NCBI GenBank assembly: GCA_964384675.1
Contig: CAYLNK010000379.1
Coordinates: 1-5,647, forward strand
Length of the DNA: 5,647 nucleotides
Source: CAYLNK01 sp964384675
GTDB lineage: Bacteria; Acidobacteriota; Thermoanaerobaculia; UBA5066
Direction: 5' to 3'
Of this stretch, positions 1-5,565 are shown in pieces (the first letter of the stretch is position 1; each line of letters begins with the position of its first letter). A program made the position numbers and the translations under genes. The notes beneath the pieces are model-generated. The model made no database searches. It saw nothing but the letters and a program-made list of their open reading frames with translations, and was not told the DNA's origin.

Positions 1-537
1 GCCCGGGAGCCCGACGCCGCGCGCCGACGGCTCGGCGTGCTGCCCGACGCGACGGGCCTCTATGCGCGACTCACCGGCCGCGAGCAGATCCGGTACGCGG
101 GCGAGCTTCACGGGCTGCGAGGCCAGAGCCTCGCCCACGCGGTCGACGGACTGGTCGACGCGCTCGGGCTGGACGCCGTCGCCGATCGGGCCGCGGCCGG
201 CTACTCGGCCGGCGAGCGCCGCAAGGTGGCCCTGGCGCTGGCCCTGGTCCACGACCCACCGAACGTCGTCCTCGACGAGCCGACGACGGGCCTCGACGTG
301 ATGAGCGCCCGGGCCGTGCGGACACGCGTCCGGCAGATCGCCACGTCGGGACGGGCCGTGCTCTTCTCCAGCCACGTCCTCTCCGAGGTGGCGCTCCTTT
401 GCGACCGCGTCGTCGTGCTCGCCCGCGGTCGCGTCGTGGCGGAGGGGACGCCGTCGGAGCTGCTCGCGTCGACCGGCACGGCGGACCTCGAGGCCGCCTT
501 CGTCTCGCTCATCGGCTCGGAGGAGGGTCTGCTGTGA
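1..537 (+). CDS. NatA-type ABC transporter ATP-binding protein (5' end cut off by window)
   Basis: This is the nucleotide-binding subunit of an ABC-2 type exporter. It hydrolyses ATP on the cytoplasmic face to drive the permease encoded next to it. The frame is open from base 1; 178 residues are visible and the Walker A half lies upstream of the window. An internal GTG at 37 is not the real start. Visible in order: the NatA-like stretch GVLPDATGLYARLTGREQ (no obvious Q-loop glutamine), a degenerate signature YSAGERRK (from nt 202), Walker B VVLDEP (catalytic Glu codon at 277-279), the D-loop TGLD, and the H-loop histidine in FSSHV (codon 373-375). About 65-70 residues should be missing compared with typical members of about 245 aa. 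The stop overlaps the permease start by 4 bp. The NatA subfamily assignment is firm. The substrate (Na+, drug or other) cannot be read from the sequence. Confidence 0.95.
   Translation, partial: AREPDAARRRLGVLPDATGLYARLTGREQIRYAGELHGLRGQSLAHAVDGLVDALGLDAVADRAAAGYSAGERRKVALALALVHDPPNVVLDEPTTGLDVMSARAVRTRVRQIATSGRAVLFSSHVLSEVALLCDRVVVLARGRVVAEGTPSELLASTGTADLEAAFVSLIGSEEGLL
521..526 (+). promoter_or_regulatory. Consensus Shine-Dalgarno for the ABC permease
   Basis: AGGAGG lies inside the end of the ATPase gene, 7 nt before the GTG at 534. It decides the permease start, because the same frame is open far upstream (to a GTG-type start at 399) through sequence that already codes for the ATPase. 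It is the only textbook ribosome binding site among the starts visible in the window. Confidence 0.8.
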
Positions 538-1703
538 ACGTCCATCCCGTCCTCGCCGTCCTGCGCAAGGAGCTCCTCGACGCCGCGCGCGACCGGCGCA
601 CCGTGGCGAGCGCTCTACTCTTTCCCGTCCTCGGACCGCTGGTCGTCGGCGTCGCGCTCTCGGGGCTCGCCCGCGGACGGGTCGACCGTCCACTGGTCGT
701 CCCCGTGGCGAACGCGTCCGCGGCGCCGTCGCTCGTGGCGTTCCTCGCGCGGAGCCGCGCGGTGGTCGCGCCGGCTCCGCCCGATCCGCGGGGCGCCGTC
801 CGCCGGGGCGAGATCGACGTCGCCCTGGTGGTCGATGGCGCCTACGCGGGGGACTTCGCCGGCTCGCGCCCCGCCCGGGTGGAGCTGGTCCACGACGGAA
901 CGAGGAGCCGCTCGGCCTCCTCGGCGCGGCGCCTCGGCGCCCTGCTCCAGGCGTACTCGCGAGAGACGGGCGAGACGAGGCTTCTCGCTCGAGGCGTCAG
1001 CCCTCGGATCACGCGGGCGCTGCGCGTCGAGGAGGTCGACCTTTCCACCGCGGCCGCGCGCGCCGGCTTCGCTCTCGCCACGGTGCCGGTCTTCCTCCTG
1101 GCCGCCGCCTTCGCGTCGGGGATGGGCGTGGCGGCGGACGCGACCGCGGGCGAGCGCGAGCGCGGGTCGCTGGAGCCGCTCCTCCTCTCCCCCGCGCCTC
1201 CGTTCGCGCTGGCGCTCGGCAAGTGGCTCGCCGCCGCGACCGCGGCCGTGGCCGGGACCGCGCTCACCCTCCTGGTGATCGCCCTGATGCTCCGCTGGGA
1301 GGGGGTGCAGGCCCTCGACGTCCCGCTCGGACTCGGGGCCGCGGACGCCGCGAGGCTGGCCGCCCTCCTCGTGCCCCTCGCGCTCCTCGCCGCCGCCCTC
1401 CAGCTCCTGATCGGGCTGACGGCGCAGAGCTACAAGGAGGCCCAGACGCAGCTCTCGCTGCTCCTCCTCGCCCCGATGCTGCCGGGCTTCCTGTTCGCGT
1501 TCGGGGCCGTGACGGCGGCGCCGTGGATGGAGCGGGTCCCGGTGCTCGCCCAGTCCCTCCTGGCGGCGGAGGCGCTGCGCGGCGAGGCCCTGTCCGTCGC
1601 GTCCCTCGCCCTCCTCGGCGCGATCACCGTCGCAACGGCGCTGGGGGCGGTCGCGGCAACCGCATTCCTCCTCCGCCGCGAGCGGATCGTCCTGGGCCGG
1701 TGA
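534..1703 (+). CDS. NatB-type ABC-2 transporter permease
   Basis: This 389-residue inner-membrane permease should pair with the preceding ATPase to form an exporter. It starts at a GTG overlapping the upstream stop (GTGA), with a strong AGGAGG 7 nt before it. Layout: a short cytoplasmic N-terminus (RKELLDAARDRRT), a first membrane helix at about 26-46, a large extracytoplasmic domain at about 47-177, then helices at about 178-200, 228-253, 272-296, 306-326 and 352-380. The cytoplasmic segment DATAGERERGSLEPLL (about 202-217) matches the conserved coupling motif of the NatB/ABC-2 family, and SYKEAQTQLSLL (about 299-310) is also typical. Length matches NatB proteins (about 385-400 aa). In Bacillus the NatAB pair extrudes Na+, but many homologues have unknown substrates, so Na+ export here is only a possibility. 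The stop overlaps the sigma factor start proposed below. Confidence 0.93.
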   Translation: MNVHPVLAVLRKELLDAARDRRTVASALLFPVLGPLVVGVALSGLARGRVDRPLVVPVANASAAPSLVAFLARSRAVVAPAPPDPRGAVRRGEIDVALVVDGAYAGDFAGSRPARVELVHDGTRSRSASSARRLGALLQAYSRETGETRLLARGVSPRITRALRVEEVDLSTAAARAGFALATVPVFLLAAAFASGMGVAADATAGERERGSLEPLLLSPAPPFALALGKWLAAATAAVAGTALTLLVIALMLRWEGVQALDVPLGLGAADAARLAALLVPLALLAAALQLLIGLTAQSYKEAQTQLSLLLLAPMLPGFLFAFGAVTAAPWMERVPVLAQSLLAAEALRGEALSVASLALLGAITVATALGAVAATAFLLRRERIVLGR

Positions 1704-2287
1704 GCGATACCCTCGAGCCCGATGCCGCGGTCATCGCCGAGCCGCTCGCGGGGACCCGGTCCGAGACGATGAGCCGGGCCGAGCGCGAGGCGCGCTTCTC
1801 GCGGATGCTGGACGAGCACGGCGGCGCCCTGCGCCGCCTCGCCGCGAGCTACGAGCGGGATCCGGCCCGACGGGAGGACCTGGTGCAGGAGATCGCGCTC
1901 GCGATCTGGCAGGCCCTTCCCGGCTTCCGCGAGGAGTGCTCCGAGCGGACGTTCCTCTTCCGTATCGCCCACAACCGCGGCCTCAGCCATGTCTGGCGGC
2001 GGCGGGCGACCCGGGGCCAGGCCGACCTCACCGAGGCCGAGCCCGTCGCCGACTCGGGCGAAGGGCCGGAGAGCCGCGCCGAGGGAAACGAGCGGCGCGC
2101 GCGGCTCCGCGAGGCCGTCCTCGCCCTGCCGATCGGAGCACGGCAGGTCATCACCCTCACGCTCGAGGGCCTCAGCCAGCGGGAGATCGGCGAGGTCCTC
2201 GGGATCAGCGAGACCAACGTGGCCGTGCGCGTCAGCCGCGCGCGACGCCTTCTGCAGCAGGCGCTGCTCGAGCGGGGGACGCGATGA
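1700..2287 (+). CDS. RNA polymerase sigma-70 family factor, ECF type
   Basis: This is an alternative sigma factor that would direct RNA polymerase to a small regulon. With the GTG at 1700 it has 195 residues. Region 2 spans about 38-102, with DLVQEIALAIWQALPGF followed by RTFLFRIAHNRGLSHVWRRR, the classic core-binding and -10 recognition segment. A charged linker follows (about 103-131). Region 4 (about 134-190) contains LPIGARQVITLTLEGLSQRE and the helix-turn-helix IGEVLGISETNVAVRVSRARR. There is no region 1.1 or 3, as expected of ECF factors. The start is uncertain. GTG 1700 gives a 4-bp GTGA overlap like the other junctions but has no clear Shine-Dalgarno. ATG 1769 gives 172 residues, also normal for the family, and removes 23 weakly conserved residues. 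The downstream membrane protein, overlapping by 4 bp, is the likely partner. No target promoter motif can be deduced. Confidence 0.94.
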   Translation: MSDTLEPDAAVIAEPLAGTRSETMSRAEREARFSRMLDEHGGALRRLAASYERDPARREDLVQEIALAIWQALPGFREECSERTFLFRIAHNRGLSHVWRRRATRGQADLTEAEPVADSGEGPESRAEGNERRARLREAVLALPIGARQVITLTLEGLSQREIGEVLGISETNVAVRVSRARRLLQQALLERGTR

Positions 2288-2853
2288 GCGAAGCAGACGA
2301 CGAGCTTCTCGAGTGGACACGCGACTGGCAAGCCGCCGAGCCGGACGGGAACCCCGCCGACCTTCGTCGCCAGGTGGCGAGACGGAGCCGCGGCCTCGCG
2401 GCCCTGACCGCCGGCGAGGCGCTGCTGTCCGCCGGCTTCGCGACGGCGCTCGTCCGGCTCGCCCTGAGGCCGGGCCACCCCGCCGACGTGCCGCTCGCGA
2501 TCGGGCTGCTGCTCGTCATCGGCCTGGCGTTCGGCTTCTCCCTCTGGAACAGGCGCGGCCTCTGGCGGCCGAGGGCGGACACCGTGCGGGCCAGCCTGGA
2601 GCTCTCCCTGCGGCGCGCGCGGCGCCGGCTTCGGGGCGTCGCGGCGGGCTGGGGCGTGCTGGGGCTCGAGGTGCTGCTTCTCCTCCCGTGGGCGGTCGTC
2701 CGCACGGAGCGGCTCGGGTCGCGAGCGGGGGCGCTCCTCTTCCTGGCGGCCATGGCGGGTGGAGCGGCCTGCGTCCTCGTGACGCTCGCTCGGCGCACCC
2801 GACGCGAGATCGAGGAGCTGGAGGCGCTGGAGCAGAGCCTCCGGGAGGGATGA
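2284..2853 (+). CDS. Four-helix membrane protein, putative anti-sigma partner
   Basis: This is a 189-residue integral membrane protein of no family I can name. It starts at an ATG overlapping the sigma factor stop (ATGA); GGGGGA 4 nt upstream is at best a weak ribosome binding site. The cytoplasmic N-terminus (about 1-37) is acidic then basic and carries EWTRDWQ at 10-16, followed by DLRRQVARRSR. Probable membrane helices lie at about 38-60, 68-88, 119-139 and 148-169, with an Arg-rich loop between helices 2 and 3 (about 90-117). The C-terminal tail (170-187) is a charged helix of Arg and Glu. A membrane protein coupled directly behind an ECF sigma factor is usually its anti-sigma factor, and a short Trp-containing N-terminal segment followed by membrane helices fits that role. 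No zinc-binding HxxxCxxC anti-sigma motif is present, so the role is inferred from position only. Confidence 0.88.
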   Translation: MSEADDELLEWTRDWQAAEPDGNPADLRRQVARRSRGLAALTAGEALLSAGFATALVRLALRPGHPADVPLAIGLLLVIGLAFGFSLWNRRGLWRPRADTVRASLELSLRRARRRLRGVAAGWGVLGLEVLLLLPWAVVRTERLGSRAGALLFLAAMAGGAACVLVTLARRTRREIEELEALEQSLREG

Positions 2854-2880
2854 CCGACCGCCCCTCGGCGCTCCCCCTGC

Positions 2881-2886
2881 TATCTT
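2881..2886 (+). promoter_or_regulatory. Probable -10 element of a leaderless promoter before the antiporter gene
   Basis: TATCTT ends 10 nt before the ATG at 2897 and sits in a 43-nt gap of otherwise C/G-rich sequence. Transcription starting 6-8 nt downstream would leave a leader of only a few nt. The region just before the ATG has no Shine-Dalgarno (CCCGGGCGCC). No convincing -35 hexamer is seen at 16-18 nt spacing. Two other genes in the window show the same layout. Confidence 0.45.
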
Positions 2887-2896
2887 CCCGGGCGCC

Positions 2897-4177
2897 ATGC
2901 CGCTGACGACGTTCGACCTTTCCGTCCGGTTCTTCCTCCAGCTGGTCTTCATCCTCGCGGTCTGCCAGGCGACGAGCTGGCTCTTCCGCAAGCTCGGGCA
3001 GTCCCAGGTCGTGAGCGAGATGATCGCCGGCGTCCTGATGGGCCCCTCGCTCCTGGGATGGCTCTTCCCATCGATCCAGGCGTATCTCTTCCCCAAGGCC
3101 TCGATGCCGATCCTCTTCGCGGTGGCCCAGGTCGGCCTCGTCCTCTACATGTTCCTCGTCGGGATGGAGTTCGACCTCGACCTGATCCGGAGCCGGGTGA
3201 GGAGCGCCGCCTTCGTCTCGTCGGCCGGGATCCTCGTCCCGTTCGTCCTCGGTGCCGTGGTCGCGGTCCAGCTGGTGAGGCATCCGGAGATGGGCCTCTT
3301 CGGCGCGCGGGTCTCGACCCCGCAGGCGATCCTGTTCCTGGGCGCCGCGATGTCGATCACGGCGTTCCCGATGCTGGCGCGCATCATCCACGAGCAGGGT
3401 CTCTCTCGGACCGCGCTCGGCACGCTCACGCTGGCGGCCGGCTCGATGGACGACGCCGCCGCCTGGTGCCTGCTCGCCGTGGTGCTCTCCGCGTTCGGGA
3501 ACGACCCCGCCGTCGCGGTGCTCGCGATCGGGGGCGGCGGCGTCTTCCTCGCGCTGATGCTCGGCCCCGTCCGGCGGCTCCTCCGCCCGATGGGCGAGCG
3601 GGTCGAGAGGGAGGGCTCGCTCCCGGCGCCGGTCTTCACCCGGGTCCTGATGCTCCTGATGCTCGGGGCGTTCATCACCGACGCGCTCCGGATCTACGCC
3701 GTCTTCGGCGCGTTCCTCACCGGGGCCGCCATGCCGAAGGGCCGCTTCGAGGAGGAGGTCCGCAAGCGGGTGGAGCCGCTCACCGTCGGGTTCCTCCTGC
3801 CCCTCTTCTTCGTCTACTCGGGGCTGAACACCAAGATCGGCCTGGTCTCGACGCCGGCGCTCGCCGGGCTGGCCGTCGTGATCCTCCTCGCCGCGTGCCT
3901 CGGGAAGGGCCTCGCGTGCTGGGCCGCCGCCCGGCTGAGCGGGGAGTCGTCGCGCGACTCGCTGGCGACCGGCATCCTGATGAACGCCCGTGGCCTCATG
4001 GAGCTGATCATCCTGAACATCGGCCTCGAGCGCGGCATCATCCAGCCCACGCTGTTCACCATCATGGTGCTGATGGCCGTGGTGACGACGCTCATGGCGA
4101 CGCCGCTCTTCGAGCGCGTGTACCGGCGGACCGCGCCGGCCCCCGAAGACCGCGACCTCGCGTCGGCGCGTCCCTAG
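2897..4177 (+). CDS. Cation:proton antiporter, CPA2 family (Na+/H+ or K+/H+ exchanger)
   Basis: This 426-residue inner-membrane exchanger swaps monovalent cations for protons. It is almost entirely membrane helices, probably 12-13. Family motifs in order: GVLMGPSLLG (45-54), FLVGMEFDLDLI (86-97), GAAMSITAFPMLARI (149-163), the ion-binding aspartate pair in GSMDDAAAW (D185, D186), GAFLTGAAMPKG (271-282), FFVYSGLNTKIG (304-315), a conserved-looking lysine K337 in LGKGLA, and GILMNARGLMELIILNIG (359-376). The protein ends about 20 residues after the last helix, so it lacks the C-terminal RCK/TrkA-N domain of KefB/KefC and is not expected to be gated by NAD(H) or glutathione adducts through such a domain. 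The ATG at 2897 is the natural start: it precedes the first helix and follows a probable -10 element. The stop is 13 nt before a small membrane protein gene. Family is secure; Na+ versus K+ specificity is not decidable by eye. Confidence 0.95.
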   Translation: MPLTTFDLSVRFFLQLVFILAVCQATSWLFRKLGQSQVVSEMIAGVLMGPSLLGWLFPSIQAYLFPKASMPILFAVAQVGLVLYMFLVGMEFDLDLIRSRVRSAAFVSSAGILVPFVLGAVVAVQLVRHPEMGLFGARVSTPQAILFLGAAMSITAFPMLARIIHEQGLSRTALGTLTLAAGSMDDAAAWCLLAVVLSAFGNDPAVAVLAIGGGGVFLALMLGPVRRLLRPMGERVEREGSLPAPVFTRVLMLLMLGAFITDALRIYAVFGAFLTGAAMPKGRFEEEVRKRVEPLTVGFLLPLFFVYSGLNTKIGLVSTPALAGLAVVILLAACLGKGLACWAAARLSGESSRDSLATGILMNARGLMELIILNIGLERGIIQPTLFTIMVLMAVVTTLMATPLFERVYRRTAPAPEDRDLASARP

Positions 4178-4190
4178 GCGACCCGAGGAC

Positions 4191-4685
4191 ATGGCCGAAC
4201 GGAGTCCGTATCTCCGCCTCTTCGCGAAGGCGGCCCTCGTCGTCGGGCCGCTCGGCTTGATCGCCATCGCGACGCAATACCCGCTCCGGCGCGCCGAGGC
4301 CACGGCGTACGCCGCCTCCCGTCCGTGCGGGCCCGGCGTCACCGACTCGTCGGGCTGCCGGCTCATGACGTCCGCCCGTCTGGTCCTGGTCGACTGCCCG
4401 CGCGACCGGTCGATGGAGTCGTGCCAGCTCGAGCTGCGGGTGGACGGAGAGCGCCGCTACGTGCGCCTGCTCCGCGCCACGAGCTCGCTCTTCAGGCCAG
4501 GCGACACTCTCCGTGTCGAGGTCTTTCGCGGGATCCCGACCGCCGTGGAGGTGGAAGGCGTCCTCGAGCGGGGCTACGGATCGCCCGACATGGCCATGCG
4601 CACGATGGAGATGACGGCGATCGGGACCGTCGTCGCGATCCTGGCGGCGGCCGCCTATCTGGCAATGGCGAGAAGGAACGTCTAG
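4191..4685 (+). CDS. Two-helix membrane protein with a four-cysteine extracytoplasmic loop, unknown function
   Basis: This is a 164-residue protein I do not recognise. The first membrane helix is at about 12-28 and the second at about 142-160, close to the C-terminus. Between them lies a soluble domain of about 110 residues that probably faces the periplasm. It contains cysteines at 46, 56, 69 and 78 (PCGPG, GCRL, DCPRD, SCQL), spaced as two possible disulfides. It then looks beta-rich (LELRVDGERRYVRLL, PGDTLRVEVFRG), ending in a turn-rich stretch before helix 2. The ATG follows the antiporter stop by 13 nt; the only Shine-Dalgarno-like sequence is GAGG, just 2 nt before it. Close spacing suggests one transcript with the antiporter, but no functional link is shown. 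The stop TAG overlaps the opposite gene's stop in a shared CTAG. Codon use is like its neighbours. Confidence 0.85.
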   Translation: MAERSPYLRLFAKAALVVGPLGLIAIATQYPLRRAEATAYAASRPCGPGVTDSSGCRLMTSARLVLVDCPRDRSMESCQLELRVDGERRYVRLLRATSSLFRPGDTLRVEVFRGIPTAVEVEGVLERGYGSPDMAMRTMEMTAIGTVVAILAAAAYLAMARRNV

Positions 4686-5125
4686 GGCTCGGTCCAGGGG
4701 AGGTGCGGGAACGCCAGCGGGCCGATCTTCCGCTCCAGCTCGTAGACGACGTTCTCCCGCGCGTCGAGGGAGCGCGCCATCAGCTCGCGCCGCACCGCCG
4801 AGTCGGGCACGCGGCGGATCGCCGCTTCCGCTTCGTCGAAGAGCGGCCACGTCAGGGCGTGGAGCACCTCGTGGAACGCGTGCCGGCGGAGCGCGGCGAG
4901 CGTCTCCCCCTTCACGTACGACTCGTCGAACGAGACGAGCCACACCTTGCGGTCCTCGGTGCCCCGGAACGAGCGCTGGATGTCGAGGAGACCGACCTGC
5001 TCGCCCGGCGCTCCGGCGGACACGACGAACTCCAGGTCGAGGCGAAGGCGCTTCTTCACGTAGTCGAGAGCGCTCTTCACCCGATCTGCCTGGACCTGCT
5101 GGGAGGTGCGCCGGCCGGACGCCAT
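4682..5125 (-). CDS. Small HExxH-motif protein, putative zinc metallopeptidase
   Basis: This is a 147-residue protein with no signal peptide or membrane helix, so probably cytoplasmic. It carries HEVLH at 85-89 within LRRHAFHEVLHAL, the zinc-binding and catalytic motif of gluzincin-like metallopeptidases. A possible third ligand is Glu124 or Glu129 in ARENVVYELER, 35-40 residues downstream, as in minimal metallopeptidase domains. Before the motif, KVWLVSFDESYV (60-71) could be the edge strand that usually precedes the active-site helix. The N-terminus (about 10-35) is helical and charged. The protein is very short for a protease and has no obvious substrate-binding or prodomain, so it may be a degraded-function or specialised member. 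I cannot name the family. The ATG at 5125 is preceded by a -10-like hexamer and no Shine-Dalgarno. The gene converges on the membrane protein gene to its left with a 4-bp stop overlap. Confidence 0.85.
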   Translation of the reverse strand: MASGRRTSQQVQADRVKSALDYVKKRLRLDLEFVVSAGAPGEQVGLLDIQRSFRGTEDRKVWLVSFDESYVKGETLAALRRHAFHEVLHALTWPLFDEAEAAIRRVPDSAVRRELMARSLDARENVVYELERKIGPLAFPHLPWTEP

Positions 5126-5134
5126 GGGACGGGT

Positions 5135-5140
5135 ATTCTG
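5135..5140 (-). promoter_or_regulatory. Probable -10 element for the HExxH protein gene
   Basis: On the minus strand CAGAAT ends 9 nt before the ATG at 5125, within GCAGAATACCCGTCCC. It differs from TATAAT at two positions. The 9-nt gap has no Shine-Dalgarno, so a leaderless or near-leaderless mRNA is likely if this is the promoter. No -35 match is visible at 16-18 nt spacing. Confidence 0.4.
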
Positions 5141-5222
5141 CCCGACTGCGGCGCCCGCGGGGTGTAGACGCTCAAGTCATTGATTCAAAAGCAATTAAAT
5201 ACGTCACGTCGGAGGCATCCGC

Positions 5223-5228
5223 TATGAT
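5223..5228 (+). promoter_or_regulatory. Probable -10 element for the 103-aa membrane protein gene
   Basis: TATGAT, one mismatch from TATAAT, ends 8 nt before the GTG at 5237. Transcription would start within a few nt of the start codon. The AT-rich patch begins about 50 nt upstream. GGAGG at 5211-5215 is too far from GTG 5237 to serve it (21 nt), though it is well placed for an ATG at 5224 in another frame. Confidence 0.5.
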
Positions 5229-5236
5229 TCCGACCC

Positions 5237-5548
5237 GTGATCCTGCGACTCGTTCCTTTCCTGGCGTGCTTGGCGGCGGGCCTCGGCGACGCGCTCTTCA
5301 CGGCGTTCGGAGCGAACCTCCTCGATCGGCCGCCGGCTTCCGGAGGATCCGCGGGCACCGGACCCTCGCGGCGCGTGACGATCGAGGCGCTGCTCGCGGG
5401 CTCGGGCGGATCGGGCGCGCTGCTGACGCTCCAGGGCCGGGTCGAACTGCCCGCGACGCTGGCGCTCGCGGCGGCGACGGGGCTCCTCGTCGCCGTCGTG
5501 GTGCGGACCACCGTCCAGCTGATCGAGGAATCGAGAACGGAAGACTGA
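5237..5548 (+). CDS. Small membrane protein of unknown function
   Basis: This is a 103-residue protein I do not recognise. A hydrophobic N-terminal helix (about 2-28, LRLVPFLACLAAGLGDALF) could be a membrane anchor or an uncleaved signal. It is followed by a Gly/Ser/Pro-rich linker (31-46) and a short predicted soluble part with RVTIEALLAG and LLTLQGRVELP. A second helix spans about 71-92 (PATLALAAATGLLVAVVV), and the tail is charged (IEESRTED). Codons end mostly in G or C, and the hydrophobic pattern is sensible, supporting this frame. The GTG start is preceded by TATGAT, suggesting leaderless translation. A competing ATG at 5224 in another frame has a better-placed GGAGG but yields an Arg/Gly-rich product typical of an off-frame reading. 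The stop lies in a 20-bp palindrome shared with the convergent gene. Confidence 0.72.
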   Translation: MILRLVPFLACLAAGLGDALFTAFGANLLDRPPASGGSAGTGPSRRVTIEALLAGSGGSGALLTLQGRVELPATLALAAATGLLVAVVVRTTVQLIEESRTED

Positions 5549-5565
5549 GCGCCGCCCGGCGCTCA
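5546..5565. terminator. Perfect 20-bp palindrome, likely bidirectional terminator between convergent genes
   Basis: The arms TGAGCGCCG (5546-5554) and CGGCGCTCA (5557-5565) are exact reverse complements around a CC centre. As RNA this gives a very GC-rich stem of about 8 bp with a 4-nt loop from either strand. The left arm starts with the TGA stop of the plus-strand gene and the right arm ends with the TGA stop of the minus-strand gene. There is no strong U-tract on the plus side. On the minus side the sequence after it (GTCTTCCGTTCTCG) is moderately T-rich. Intrinsic termination is therefore plausible but not certain; it may instead protect mRNA 3' ends. Confidence 0.6.

Larger units (their letters stand above)
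5126..5236. other. Divergent intergenic region with an AT-rich patch
   Basis: This 111-bp gap separates two divergently transcribed genes and is the only sizeable non-coding stretch. About 5171-5200 is strikingly AT-rich (TCATTGATTCAAAAGCAATT and neighbours) against a background near 70% G+C. It lies upstream of both start sites, so it could act as an UP element or regulator site. At 5201-5210 the pentamer ACGTC is repeated in tandem, which also makes the odd palindrome ACGT-C-ACGT (5201-5209), 13 nt before the plus-strand -10 element. I see no good -35 hexamer for either gene. Confidence 0.6.

Noticed and set aside
1769..2287. Alternative ATG start at 1769 for the sigma factor.
   Set aside because: It is not excluded. 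GTG 1700 was preferred because the 4-bp overlap matches the neighbouring junctions, while ATG 1769 has no well-spaced Shine-Dalgarno. Both give a complete sigma factor.
2841..2891. Inverted repeat CCGGGA (2841-2846) and TCCCGG (2886-2891) as a possible terminator between the two operons.
   Set aside because: The arms are only 6 bp and 39 nt apart, with no T-tract, and one arm overlaps the proposed -10 region. This is expected by chance in such GC-rich sequence.
2516..4366. 616-codon open frame on the minus strand.
   Set aside because: It is antisense to the antiporter, whose family motifs are unmistakable. Its Arg/Glu/Pro/His-rich, low-complexity composition is the usual shadow of a GC-rich gene.
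4092..4943. 283-codon minus-strand open frame.
   Set aside because: It runs across the ends of three other genes and encodes Arg/Ala/Gly-rich sequence without motifs. The HExxH gene and the four-cysteine membrane protein explain the region better.
5180..5200. ATTG/CAAT arms and TTGATT/TTAAAT as a hairpin or extra promoter in the AT-rich patch.
   Set aside because: The arms are 4 bp, and the hexamers are too close to each other and too far from the TATGAT to make a standard promoter.
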